From contig CM049313.1 in the NCBI GenBank assembly GCA_026874595.1, positions 19,277,508-19,341,507 on the forward strand: 64,000 bases of DNA, in the 5' to 3' direction. This DNA comes from Sipunculus nudus. Taxonomy: Eukaryota > Annelida > Sipuncula > Golfingiida > Sipunculidae. The position numbers and the translations under genes were made by a program. The notes under the pieces are model-generated. The model saw only the letters and a list, made by a program, of their open reading frames with translations, was not told the DNA's origin and did no database searches. Position 1 is the stretch's first letter. Each line of letters opens with the position of its first letter. This document shows, piece after piece, positions 1 through 12,589 of the stretch.

Positions 1-2504
1 TAAAATGAACTTTTCTTAACAGGAATTACCGACCCAAAGTAAGCCAAAAATCCAATTATAAGGTAGGTGCATTTACTGGCTTTAAGACGAAATACGTTTC
101 CACACAAGTCAATATGTTCAGTTAGTGTTGTATTAGATGAATTTAGTATTAAAATACTGTGCAGTGGCGGACCTTTGAGAGGGTCCAAGGGTGTTCGGCC
201 CCGGGCGGCACGTTTAAAGGGGGGGGGGGGGCGGTATTTTGGTGAATTTGTATAGTATGGCGATGTGGCATGACGAGTTAACGAGAAAGGTCCACATTCA
301 TTTGTACAAATTTGGCTGTTTTGTTTGGATTTGTTGTTTTTGGTTGTGATTCCTGACCGAGTTCTATCCTCAAATAGCTAATGGGTCTCTAATATAGAAG
401 GCTTATTTTACTTGCCCAACTCAGGTATTCCACGCATTATTGACTGGACAACTGAACCAATCAAATGACTCGCGTATAGTTATTTCATGTCAAAATGTCA
501 GCGGGATTCAGGCCAGTCATATAAAAGCATGTATATATCAAGGCCGTACACTTGCAGAAATTCCTGGATGGCCATTAATCTTGCAATGAGAAACTACTTG
601 AAGACCAATATGCCTCGATGGTGAGGCTGTGTGGGTAATTGGAGTACACATTTCAATGGCATATGGGAAAATGTTAAATACAGTCATAAGGAATTCATTT
701 CTTTGTTATGTTTTAAGAATGTTTTTCGATCATGAATTCACCAAGACAGCATCACATAAAAGACCAAAGTCATATTTTGTAGACACCAAAATTCCTCTTG
801 CGTATTTTCAATACTTCATACAGTAGTCATATTAAAATTAATTATTGCACTATATATATCCTGAACTTCGGTAGGACTACCTTAATTGCTACTCTACCAC
901 TGGTGATTAAATCTAACGGCCTTATCATTTATTTTAAGTAAATAACCCAAAACGTGCCCCCAGATCTTTGTATGAGGTATTTTATCTTTAAGGTGGCAGA
1001 TATGATTGAAAGTAAAATATATATGTTATAAACGTCCACGGTGGTGGCGGAGGAGGCCCCCTGGTCGCTGTTCCACACGTTCAATACAGGCCTACGTATT
1101 AAGTATCGGTACTGCTGAGTTCAAAACTGAAATAAAAATATATTCGCCTGAAATGTATATACATATAATATTAATTGTTAAGCTTATCCTCTATACCTAC
1201 CGCTAATTCTAATATACCGGTATTAGTGAACCAGTTTCAATGGACAATAATGATTTTTTTTCATAATTTAACCAAATATTTCACTTTATACACAAAATAA
1301 AATAAAATCTTATGCACGTATATAGCTTATATGATATAACTTTCCGCTGCACAGCCATCAACGAGCTCTATTACGTGTATATAAATACGATAACAAAGAG
1401 GTGGAGTTATAAGTTTAAAGATGTTTGTGTTCAGTAACTGAAATCAGTAATATGTTACTCACCAAATACGGTCTTACCATAGTCAGTTTAAATAATAATT
1501 TAACCACATTATATTATATGTGAGACCTACAATATAATGTTTTTTCTCCACTTATGGATTATCCTTTCCCTTGACACCCCTGTTTGATATAAGTCAGAGA
1601 GATTTTTCCGTTTTCATTAGCAAGGAGGTGATTTTTTTTCAGTGTGTTGTCTTCAAAACATTTAAAACGGAGAAAATTTACCATATCCTTTTTGCATATG
1701 TTCTAGATTTATAATGTAGTTAACAGGGGCGGAAAATTCTAAGAACGCCGGCGGCAAAAACGCTAGGTAGGCAGCTGAGTTTGTGCGGTATTTAGTGCTT
1801 CAAAAATAGGTATATAGTTGATACCTTTAAGATAGTAACATACACCATACTGCACATGCATATACCAAGCGTGAAGCCACTTAGGTCAAAGATTAAGTCT
1901 AACCAAGCGAACTGTCTGTAGCACTCAGTCCTGGCTTTGCTGATTTATCATTTCTACTATTAAACTGGCTTAATCGACATATAGTTCGGGGCAGGAAGGT
2001 TCCGTTGATCTATTCATGGACGCTATCGCCAGACAGAGGAAACAAGAGCTGAAACTGCGTCAGAAACCCCACAGATTTATGTTTTAATGAACGTGTTGCT
2101 TACTATCATAAAGACGTTTAGGATAAAATCAAAATAGAAAAAACACTGTCACGAGGCAGGAACTATTTAAATTAATTCTGCCAAGACCATCTTTAAGACG
2201 ATCTTCTTAATTAATTTGGCCAACCAAAGAATTACTTTAGAGAAATGCCATTTGAATTAATTCATGGGTAAAAACATTAGGAATAAAGCAGAAACGGTTG
2301 CAGCAAAACCGGACAACATGCTATATTGATTAGAAACACCTCCTTGCTACTTTTCTTATGGCACTGTAATATTACGTTTGATATGGTAAACACGGCCATG
2401 TCATTTTTTTTTGTTTAACTGCGGCCCTCGAGGTGGACGGCTGTTGTTTTTACTCATCTCTATATGACTGTTCGTTAATTTTCAGAGGGTTTCATACATT
2501 TTGG
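1..2504. other. Intergenic, no gene seen
   Basis: AT-rich sequence with only short chance open frames. It holds one poly-G-type dispersed repeat near 164-236 (listed separately) and nothing else I can name. Confidence 0.6.
150..236. repeat. Poly-G dispersed repeat
   Basis: A 'GTGGCGGACC' start, a GGGTCC/GGCCCC-rich stretch and a long G run, sharply GC-rich against AT-rich flanks. Similar G-run units occur at 27.06-27.14 kb and 30.55-30.62 kb. This style of dispersed repeat is familiar from marine invertebrate genomes, but I cannot assign a transposon family. Confidence 0.35.
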
Positions 2505-2507
2505 AAT

Positions 2508-2640
2508 TTATAATTGTTATTATTATTAATATTATTATTATTATTATTATTATTTTTATTATTTTTATTATTATTGTTATTATTATAACTATTATTATTA
2601 TTATTATTATTATTATAATTATTATTATTATTATTATTAC
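2508..2640. repeat. (ATT)n microsatellite
   Basis: About 130 bp of ATT/TTA trinucleotide repeats with a few interruptions. The Ile-rich open frame across it is a consequence of the repeat. Confidence 0.95.
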
Positions 2641-4117
2641 TGCATGTATTAGTTTTATTACATGTACCTACATATTACCTGTTCCGTGCATGTGGTTCTT
2701 CACGCATTCGGGTTTCAGGTTCGTTGGCGAGTTCACCGATGGCGTATAGTCTCTGACAGATGGCGCTGCGATGGATCTTTCATGAAATATGCCGGATTAT
2801 GTCAAATTCCTCAGGATTCGTTGGAAGCTATGGATAAAGCCCCCTTAGGACACACTCGGCATCGATGCCGACACTCTAAGACTGAGGATGGACATTCCCG
2901 AGGCGAGGTCACAAAGGATGTGCGTGACAAGGACTTAGTGCCACCGTTAAGTCTGATCTAGTTAAAATATATATTTGCAAATATTTATATCTTTAACATT
3001 TTCAGACACTGTCTGATCTTCCACTAGATAAATCTGGATAAGGATGTGGGTTAAGCGTCTTCTTTTGCTTATGAGTATACTTCTATATATTAGCTTCTAC
3101 GTGTGAACATTTCGAGTCCGTTGCCGATGGTAAAAACAAAACGATGAAACCAGTCGGACGATGACATTAACTATGTTTCACCAAGATCCACCCGTTCCAT
3201 TCACTAGTGCTGAAATCTAATAGAGAAACAGATAGACAACACAATCAATGAGGAATTCATTACATATTGGACCAGATACATTATTTTGATATAAAATTCT
3301 AAAACATTTAGGTCACGGCGGAGGTTTGCGCTCTGTAAATACATTCTAGCTTTTGCATTCACTAGATCAACTTTGGGCTGATGTTTGCTTATTTTTGCAG
3401 AATGTTTTCATAAGTTTTTTTTATGAATTATAAAAGTAACATATACTAGTATGCCCGTCATAGTTTCATTATATCGGGCTCAATGACGTCTTCCGAGAGC
3501 AAGAAACATCATTTTCATGAGCTGTAAAACCAGGCGGACCCGAAACATCCATAAATCCCCTCTTATTGAAGTTTGAACTCCCTCGCGTATGTTTAAGGGG
3601 TGATAAAATCGTATCATTTTATGGTACAATGCCTCTTAATGGCATCGGCAAAACCAAGGTCTCGTTTGTTTCACTGCTATGGGGCTACAGGAATAAATGT
3701 GAAAACCAAGGGAAACCTTATCTTTCCGAGAACAGAGCTTCAAATTGATTTCATGGGAATACTCGCAACATTTCCAGAATGCTAACTGTCGTAAATCAAT
3801 TAATGTTGAACGGTTTATTTTGAAAATATTACTGTTATATTGGAATTCCGTTCTGAGTCCCGCCGTTATTATTTGACCGTATTTCCTTTGATGTCGCCTC
3901 TCGTTAAGTGGCTATAACGAACAAGATAATTTCATTCTTGATGAAGATCAATCACTGATTGATCAAACGTTTCTATGGTTTAGAAATGTAAGGCTTCGTT
4001 GTATCTGATCGCAGTGTATGGCTGCATGAAAGAGAGATAAATAAAGAATAATGAAGAAATAAATGATTATTTGTTTAATGTTATAAAAAACAGGGTTATA
4101 TCTCCCATCCTCTCTCT
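2641..4117. other. Intergenic, no gene seen
   Basis: No exon, RNA gene or repeat recognised. A 99-codon open frame at 2662-2961 has no domain signature and I do not call it. Confidence 0.55.
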
Positions 4118-4118
4118 C

Positions 4119-4164
<46 letters not shown>

Positions 4165-4180
4165 TAGTATATATATATGA

Positions 4181-4236
<56 letters not shown>

Positions 4237-4250
4237 TAGTATATATATGA
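4118..4250. repeat. Compound (TA)n microsatellite
   Basis: Two TA runs separated by short spacers (acattagta, gagta, acactagta). The spacers recur within the tract, which suggests internal duplication during repeat growth. Confidence 0.95.
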
Positions 4251-7221
4251 GACAGTTGACGACAGTTTTAAAACCCAAATACGCGAAAGATTCAGTTTTG
4301 TCCATTTTGCAATGGTAGTACTGTCTGTCTGTTCTCCTGTCCCCTCTTGTGTTTGTGTCTAAAGATAAGTTATTGATTAATCTCTTTTGAATCTTTTAAG
4401 TAGAGCGGGCTCTGAAGCTAAGAAGATTCAGTTGACATTTTATCCGCATAAAGACATGAATATGTTATAATAATTGCATTCTTGGCCATCTGTCGACTGT
4501 CTCATAACAATGCGGCAAGGACTGCCATCTTTGCTGACATCTGGTGGATAATTTTGTTTCCATTAAGGCGGGTTGATACCGAGGCACGGTAAACTGATTC
4601 GGCAGCTGATCTTGCGAATCTGTCCCCTGTGTTATTTTCAGCTGTGGTTGTGCACGTTTAGTTCGGCTATAGACAGTATGCAAGTATGCTTACATCTAAG
4701 ATTATAATGTGCGTATGTTCTATCGTTTGTCTAAAATCATGAACTTATTCACAATCATCGTGCCATCAGACATTATCGACTGGTAGTGTGTACCTGTAGC
4801 AGGTAGTCAGTGCCATCTGTCATCGGCTAGCTGAACCGAGGGTGTTTTCCAGTGATATCAGCAGTTATTGGGGTCTCTCCCGAATTCCATTTCCAAACTA
4901 GCGTGGATCAATTACTAGTCTTAATAAATAATAATGGAACCCCCCCCCCCATTTGGTTGCCACTAACCTCTACGTACCATAACCATTTATACGCAAATAA
5001 GTATGTCAAATGTATTAACAAAGGTCATGGTTTGGTAGTTGTTTATTGATTCATCAGAGTGTTTTTAATTACATGCCGATAATAAAAGCGACTTTTCTCA
5101 AAAAGCATGGTATGTTGTAATCTTATATAACCTTACATCCTAACCTTTTGAGCCTGATAAGATTTTTTTGTATTTTATGAATTCCGATGAATTTTAATCT
5201 TTAATTTCGAAGAAGTTTGCAGATTAAACAAATGTTCGTGAAATCCTGCGTTTCAAAAGCAAGTTAACCTTTGGCTCAATATTTTCAGGTCATTAGACTT
5301 ATTTGATAGCAAAGAATTAATTTTAACTTAACGAATCATGAAATCTGGTTTTCTAGTTTAAACAGAAACATATTTGGGGGGTTGAACTGTCAAAAGTGTG
5401 TACTTAGAATGTATAATGTTAGTATGAAAAAGACCAGTTCTTAGTGAAGTGGAGCCAAACGCCTGAGGATATTGGTAGAGTCATGTGGCCATATAACTGA
5501 TATACACAGCCATGGAGATTACGTCCTGGGGCCGGAGAGAAGTCATAATGGTTTACTTTGTTTGTTGACGAGCTGACTGCCGGGAACCATTCACGTCTCA
5601 TGAAACCATTTGTGTCTGACCTTGCCCTGGAGGCCAGGAGAAGTTCCCCACGAGGTCGCTGCCATGTTCTCCCTGAGCGCTCTCGAGACAGTACGTGTCA
5701 CATTAAGTCCGGCACAGGCCAAGTCTGTGCACCTCTCGGCCGTCCATTGTGCCCAGTGTACTTGAATTAACCCGAAGAATCCATCGATTTAGCCGCACCT
5801 AGCCACCCTGGCACAAGCAAGATGGCGACCCTGTGGCAGACGACCCTCCGTCTTGGCGGCAACAAAAAGTCACCACTGTGATGGATTAGTCGAGTTGGCT
5901 CACACGATTTATAAAATATTCTCGTGTAGGTTCTCATTAAACTTCCCCATACTTGTCTTCACCCATGCAGTGTACTCATGTATTACCTCCTCCAAAATGT
6001 TTATGACGTTTTAAGAATAGTGGAAATTTCTCTGTAACCTGACTAACTGCTATATACATATTTGATCATAATAATTTAATGTGGCATACTTTTAAAAGCC
6101 TGGTCAGAAACACTTGAAACGCATAATTAAAAGTTAAATTGGCCAATTAAAGTTGACTGGTTGGACGGGGGGTCTCCGATTTTCGAAAAGGAGGAGTCCT
6201 AGCCAATAACAGGCTAATGAGAAAACCCCGGCTTCTGTGGTCTAGGTTTAGACGCAATGGCTGGCGTACTGGCGACGTATAATGAGCCCTCAAAATGCTA
6301 TATAACATTCGTATATTTTTTCTTTAGTCTAAAAATACGCTCATATGAAATTATTATGTTAGTTCTTTTGTTAAGGGTAGAAATCAATATTTAATTCTAT
6401 GTTAATGACGAGGCAAGAAAACATTAAACGAACAAAAGGACGAAGGGAAGATGCTTCAATGTCAGGTCTTCAATCCCAGATGACTTCCAAGTGGTAAATG
6501 TGTTCCTTTAGAAACCGCTGCCTGCTGTCATTAGGATACACCCGCAGCAAACTGATCTGGTTCCCATAGGATGTTGTATTTAAGAATGTAATGAATGGAG
6601 ACACGCAGGTTTATAGCGTTTCTTGTATAATGCTCAGCCAGCCTGAAGGAGCTCACAGTGTCTGTTGCCAGACGGTTTTTCTGCTTATGTTCTCTTACCT
6701 CTCGACATATGGTTAGGTTTTTTTAATATGGTCGAGGTATTCCATGTCAAGAAAGGTAAGACATTTCCGATGATAATGTTATTTGTTCCAATTTAGACAT
6801 AAAACGTTTATATAGCTGCAGTTACAGTTATACAAATATTGCACAAAACACTTCTGTTCTGTTATTTAACGGTGTGGGATGGCGGGCCGTAGTGTTATTA
6901 AGCTTTATTCCTTTAATCTGCTGAGTGGACATCGGGGCTCAAGGTGTCTGATACAAAAAGTACACTGTAAAAAATCATTTATGAGAAGTTTATTTGGTCT
7001 TCTATCACCTTTTAATTCACATAAGGCCCATTCAGACTTAGCGCCATTTCGGGCCTTTGATATAAGAGAGTTTTCGACAAGCATCAGAGTGCCATTACAG
7101 CTTGTATCGAGGACCGCACTATAACGCTCAATGAGGTTGAAAATAATTTTGTCATTTTTGGCAACGCCTGATGGCCAATAAGTATGCTGTCACTTGGCAT
7201 AAACTAGAAAAATCGATAAAT
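4251..7221. other. Intergenic with a GC-rich island at about 5.59-5.89 kb
   Basis: No gene identified. At 5590-5890 base composition rises clearly above the flanks. It contains 'CAAGATGGCGACC' at about 5818, which resembles both a start-codon context and a YY1-type motif, but the frame opened there closes after 19 codons and no convincing splice donor lies inside it. The rest is low-complexity AT-rich sequence. Confidence 0.4.
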
Positions 7222-7350
7222 ATATTAGTATACGTGCTAACAACACTTTTCAATTGCGAGAAAAGTTTAATATACTTGCTCACCACACCTCTCATGTGCG
7301 AGGAAAGTTTAGTATATTTGCTAACAACACTTGTCTTGGCGAGAAAAATG
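7222..7350. repeat. 42-bp minisatellite, about 3 copies
   Basis: Three units of about 42 bp, built on 'GTATACGTGCTAACAACAC' followed by 'GCGAG(A/G)AAAGTTT', diverged by 15-25%. Because 42 is a multiple of 3, open frames run through it on both strands. Confidence 0.7.
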
Positions 7351-7867
7351 CTATTGTAACTCAGCATATTGGGAAATTCCCCTGCATGTTTTTTTTTAAT
7401 TTTTGATCGCATGAACGCAAGATTGGCTCGCACAGGTAACTGGTCGATAGCTAATTTGTACTCGCTACAGGAAATGACTCGTTACCATAGGGACAGATTT
7501 TCATTTTGTGAGTTCCTATGTAATCGGTCGTGTTAATTCATCCCTCGTTGCCTGATGTTCAGATTATCGGCTGTTTACAAAGATATCGATGCAACAGGAT
7601 GGATGGCCATTATAGTTATCAGTCCATCTCGATTCAAAGGGGAAAAACAGTCACATAGACTAGGATGTTCAGATGGGGAACACACTTTAGAGGCACATAT
7701 ATATGAACTTTTGGCAGAAAATTAAAAAAAAGTCAAAATTGCTTAATCCTTGCATCGGGAGCTTAATGTTTTAAAACATCAAAGCAGCACGTATAACTAT
7801 TACAGAAATATTCATGATAATCTCGAATATCAAATTTAAAGTTTTAAAGAAGGATTTTTTTTACCCG

Positions 7868-8163
7868 GACTTTGACTTGGACTCGAGCTCTAAAATACTC
7901 GTACTCAGGGAAGGTGGACTTGGGCTTTAGCCTAAAGAACTCGGACTTTATCTTGGACTCCAGCCTCAAGGGTTCGGATTTCGACTTGGACTTCAGCCTT
8001 AGGGACTCGGACTTCGACCTTGACTCAAGACCGAAGGACTTCGACTTGGACTCGGACTCCAGCCTATAGGACTTGGACTTCGACTTGGACTCCAGTCTGA
8101 AGGACAAGGACTTCGATTTGGACTCCATCCTAAAGGACTCCGACTTGCACTTCCACTTCGGTT
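7868..8163. repeat. 33-bp minisatellite, about 8 diverged copies
   Basis: Units of 33 bp on the theme GACTTGGACTCCAGCCT then AAAGGACTCGGACTTC. One strand reads in 11-residue units like DLDSSLKDSDF, and the other reads as a Lys/Ser-rich repeat of the same period. A TAG interrupts the plus frame at 8070. There is no signal peptide, flanking domain or clear splice site, so I call it a minisatellite, though a repetitive acidic protein exon cannot be excluded. Confidence 0.75.
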
Positions 8164-11100
8164 ATGTGGACTCGACTACAACATTGGCGAAAGTAGGACG
8201 TTTTGCGATGAAAAATGCTGTTGAATACTCTTGTCTTGGGGTTTTTAACATGTTTTTAAGCCTCAAAGCATTCTTTAGGTAATTTCGGGCCCTCGGAAGG
8301 GTAGTATTTCATAAAATAGTTCTACAAATTGTCTTACTTAAACCCAAAAACTCTAATGAAAGATCAACCATCGCGTCTCCATTCTGCTTACGACTACATG
8401 TCGTGAGTTTATCCTACGACTATACTTCTGTATTACAGAAGTCACGGGGATATCGTACGATTTGATTTATTTTCCAACGACAGTCTTTACAACAAAATGT
8501 TTTATATATGTGAATGTTGCACGAAACATCTTATCCACCTCCCCCAAAACCTGCGTCAGTTCCTTCTGTTGCAGCCCGCTTGATTCGTGCGACAAAACAA
8601 ATCGAAGGTTGTATGTGAAAGTATCTCAAGACACACTTACACTGGTTATATACGAACAAATATGACTGCAACTAACAACAGTTTTGGGTGTCCTGCACTT
8701 GGTATAAACGAAGTGGGTGTTTTAAGTCAGTGGATGCCCTGATCTAAACACGAGAGTAATCAGTTTCCTGCATAGTCTCTCAGAGTTCTGGTTGTCCCGC
8801 ACATAACTGTCCAGTGGTCACTCATATCATTACAAAATTGGTTAACCGGGTATGATTTAGTTACCTTAATACATATTCAAACTGCAAGGACTAAATATCG
8901 CATTAAGAAGATAATTAACATTTAGACCTGCAAAACCCTTTACCAGTGTTGCTAATTAAATAATTCATTATGGTAAATACTACTTTGTATAAATGTTATA
9001 ATGGTTATAACTCTTTAATCAGTGAACCACAGGCCTGTGACCAACCCTTGAATATTCAGTGACACCAACTGGGCTCTCTCCAGCACCATCGGAAGCCATT
9101 CCAACAGCACACTGGGAAATGATTATATCCTACCAAGAGTATGATACATACCACATTCTATTGGGATATTTAAATTTCCCAACTCACACTAGAGCAGTCG
9201 GATAGCGCAAACACATATAATGTATCGTTTAGGATGTGTCATTTATGTCCAAAACAAAACCAGTTTAAATTTGCACCTAGCACTGTTTGTGACTTAAATG
9301 CTGCTATATGGGAATGGACAGCATATGATAGCGGCAAGGTACAAATAACTAATATTGTGAAATCCGAGAATGGCAGGCCTCCGTCCATGCAATTTGAATT
9401 CTGCAGACGTTTATCGTTACTGCAAGCTGTTTTATATATCCTTTTGTCCTTTGGGCCATCATTTCTCCTTCCGTGTGTCACATCGCGTCTGACGGGCCAT
9501 CCATCTTTCTCTCCCTCTAGCCGGCCGATTCTCCCCGCAGGGTATAGCTGATAAGACCTAAGTACTTGTTTGTCGGGCAAAAGGCTGCAAGCATTTGGGT
9601 CAATATGAATTTGTTGCTCAAGTCGGCGTTTCGCTTCGATCGACTGTTTCCAGAATAACTCCAGAGATAACAAAAACACTCCTTGTGCAGCCTAATCAAG
9701 CCTAAAGTCGGCCCTTGTGGAGGGGTGTCTCATATATATCATCGTCTGGATGGCTAGTTTTCAGACCTTTCAGGGTAACGATGCAGAGAGGTTATGAAAG
9801 TATATTCCATAGGGAATGCTTGTTTGGAGATGGTTGTTATTACTGTACCATGGTATTTTAATATTTGGAAAAGGCTTGGTCCGGTGATATTTCTTCTTAA
9901 GAAAATACCTGGGTCTATTGACCGCTTTGGTATTATAAGTATCAAAGTATGAACGTCTATATATCACATTTTTTAGATCTTATAATGCAGCCAAATTGCC
10001 TCAACTGGGACAGAATTCTCTTTGAGACAGTTCAACTGTATTTCATTAAGTATTCATTTAAGTAATTCCCTAATGGTTTCCCCTAGGCCACACACGACAA
10101 TATTGACTCCGGAAACGAACAATATGGTCCGAGTTGGCTATTGTTTCACCGGTCGACACACAAAACGAAAAATTTGGCATTTTAACTAAAATTACAAAAA
10201 TTTGTTCATATTCGTGACACCATATAAATGATCAATACAATAATTAGTCCGTTTTCCATACCTTTAAATATTCTTTTGGAAATTTGTGTCACAGCACTAA
10301 TAAACAACATTACCAACGTTCTGGTCTTCGTTTGCAAAATGAAATTGATCCATGGAATTGAAATATGAAAGCGGCGTATCCGAAGAACAACTTTTTTTTG
10401 TATATGTACAAATAGACATAGCCATATATAAAAATAATAAATAAATAATAAATATAGTCAACGAAATAACCACAATTTAGTATAAGTCTCCATTTAGATC
10501 TTTTATATTTATGTGTATTGGGATTTGAAGTTAAAACATAAATTTGAAAATAAAAAGAGGGACAAGACAGGTTGCAAATGTGAAGTAAAGAATCCGGTTT
10601 CTAAAGTTGTTTTAGCAATACTTCTAAATGTGACAGAGGATGTATCTTTCTGAGTTCCTGACAGAATAAGGGATTATGTGTGAGATTAAATTTCTAAATA
10701 TAATATGCGGTTATGTGTTTGAGTTTGGCTGGAAAACAGAAAGGAAAAACTGCAATGACAAAAAAGGTTTAAAAAGGTTCACAGGAATGAATGTTTAGTA
10801 AATCCTATATATTCTTCAGCCTCCCTTTTCATCATTACGTATTCTATTAAATATTCAATCGTCGAAAATATCGTCGAAATAATAAGGACCATACAAACTA
10901 AAAATCCCTTCTAACTGTGCAAATGAATGAAAATAGTTCATCATAAGCATGAGCTACAAATGTCGTATATGAAACAAATGAGTATATGAAAGAAAAATAT
11001 ATTTCACATTAAACTATATAAATTGCTAACTGCTTATTTTTTTCATTCCAGAAACTAACGATTTAGAATTATTCTTTACATGTTTATTAATTATTCTTTA

Positions 11101-12305
11101 ACTCGTTTAACATATATCTTTTCTTCGGGATCCAATCAGGTATAAAGGTAATCTAGTTAAGAGTGATTTTTTATGTTATTAATCTTGCCTTTCTTCACCG
11201 AACTTAAATTAAATAGTTTCTTTATAGCACTCAGCTTGGATTAGATTGCACTCTTGCTCGCGTCCAATGGATCATGTTTCGTTCCATCAACAATGGCAGT
11301 TCGGAGAAAATTAATCACAGAAACACGCAACAGTTGCCTAACTTGAAACATCTTTTTCATATTGCCATTAGGAAAATGGTCCAAAGCAATTCCTTGGAGC
11401 TTGGAATACAATATGCTTCATTAGTGGCGTTATTAGCACTGCAGAAATAATATCGTCTTCCAGTTTTACTCATTAAATGTAAAAGGAGTCGGAAGTGCCG
11501 TTGCTATGGGAAGGGCATCATGCGTTGACCTCAAGACCAGCAAGACAATTAGAAAGAACGCGCACAGTGGGTACTTGCAACTTGTATGTGTAAAGTCATA
11601 AATCTTAAGTTTTGTAACAAAGTGGGATATTTCCATTTTAAGCTGAAGCTGGTAGGTGACAAAATGCAACTTGAAAGCACTCACGGAGCGCATACCTTCG
11701 CCAAAAATTCCAGATATATTTAATTGTCCCTCAACGAATGGCCCTTCAAAAATAATTAAAATTATTTAAAAAAACATGAAAATTTGACGATATTGACCAA
11801 AACAAACACAGTTATAAACAGAATGGTTTACTTACAGTTTAATGCTTGCAAATTTCATTGTCACGTGATTTGTGCAATATACGTCCGTTATGACCACGCA
11901 AAAAAAAAAACTGAACAACAGACAACAAAATATTGGATGCAGAGCAGATCTGTTTTTAATTTAACTGATCTCTTCCCATCCTTTAAAAAAATCATAGAAA
12001 TATTTTTAGGACTTTGAGGGACGAACAAGTAAAAATAGATACACCGCGCTGATTAACATAAAGGGTAACCATCTTCGTTGGCGGGGGTACTGGGCGATAA
12101 TGGGGATCTGGCTATTGAATGCACGATCTTTGGAATAATCAACTAACATTGAGTATGAATTATAGCTTTAAAATACTTAATATATTGGAGATCTGATGAT
12201 AGAGAACATCCAACTATAATCCCAGTCGTGGAGTAGGGGGGGGGGGCTTAATTAAAGTGGCGTTTATTTTTCTTCAAGGATGGGGGAGATCACTTGCGTA
12301 CACCT
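8164..12305. other. Intergenic, no gene seen; island at 9.23-9.72 kb
   Basis: Mostly AT-rich. The stretch 9234-9720 has higher complexity and GC and carries overlapping open frames on both strands (up to 146 codons), but neither shows a domain, hydrophobic pattern or splice context. It might be a regulatory or conserved non-coding element. A short G run sits at 12236-12247. Confidence 0.45.
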
Positions 12306-12306
12306 A

Positions 12307-12307
<1 letters not shown>

Positions 12308-12350
<43 letters not shown>
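12308..12350. repeat. (TA)n microsatellite
   Basis: About 40 bp of TA dinucleotides directly beside the SINE-like fragment. Confidence 0.95.
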
Positions 12351-12353
<3 letters not shown>

Positions 12354-12384
12354 TTACGAAGACAAATGTTTAGGGGAAAAATTC

Positions 12385-12457
12385 TGGGGCGATCCGGGAG
12401 TCGAACCCAGATCGGTGGCTCAAAAGTCCGGCGTACCAACCGCTTCGCTAGCAAAGC
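12385..12457 (-). mobile_element. tRNA-derived SINE head (or tRNA pseudogene)
   Basis: On the minus strand there is a pol III A-box-like stretch, TAGCGAAGCGGTTGG (12437-12450 region), and a perfect B box, GGTTCGACTCC (12397-12407), followed by CCGGATCGCC. The T arm pairs (CTGGG/CCCGG) and the anticodon loop reads CTTTTGA, so a UUU (Lys) type ancestor is possible. The 5' acceptor strand does not pair with the 3' strand and the anticodon stem is broken, so this is not a working tRNA. The unit lies between two TA microsatellites, which is common for SINE tails. Confidence 0.6.
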
Positions 12458-12530
12458 AAGCTTCACTATTTATATATTTAATTACGGGGAAACATAAAAG
12501 CGGACCGATCTGTTTGGCTAGGGGAGCTTG

Positions 12531-12533
<3 letters not shown>

Positions 12534-12584
<51 letters not shown>
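12534..12584. repeat. (TA)n microsatellite
   Basis: About 50 bp of TA dinucleotides on the other side of the tRNA-like fragment. Confidence 0.95.
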
Positions 12585-12585
<1 letters not shown>

Positions 12586-12589
12586 GTAA

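Noticed and set aside
2662-2961. 99-codon frame after the ATT repeat
   Set aside because: Composition and residues look random; no motif or neighbouring exon.
4117-4305. Ile/Tyr-repeat frames in TA tracts (also 12280-12624, 28078-28308, 54071-54457)
   Set aside because: Produced by (TA)n microsatellites, not genes.
5818-5882. Start-codon-like CAAGATGGCGACC as a first coding exon
   Set aside because: Frame closes after 19 codons and no good donor precedes the stop.
9239-9679. 146-codon minus-strand frame
   Set aside because: Overlaps an equally open plus-strand frame, has no domain, signal or splice context; length is within chance for this many frames.
12385-12457. Functional tRNA gene
   Set aside because: Acceptor strands do not pair and the anticodon stem is broken despite good A and B boxes.
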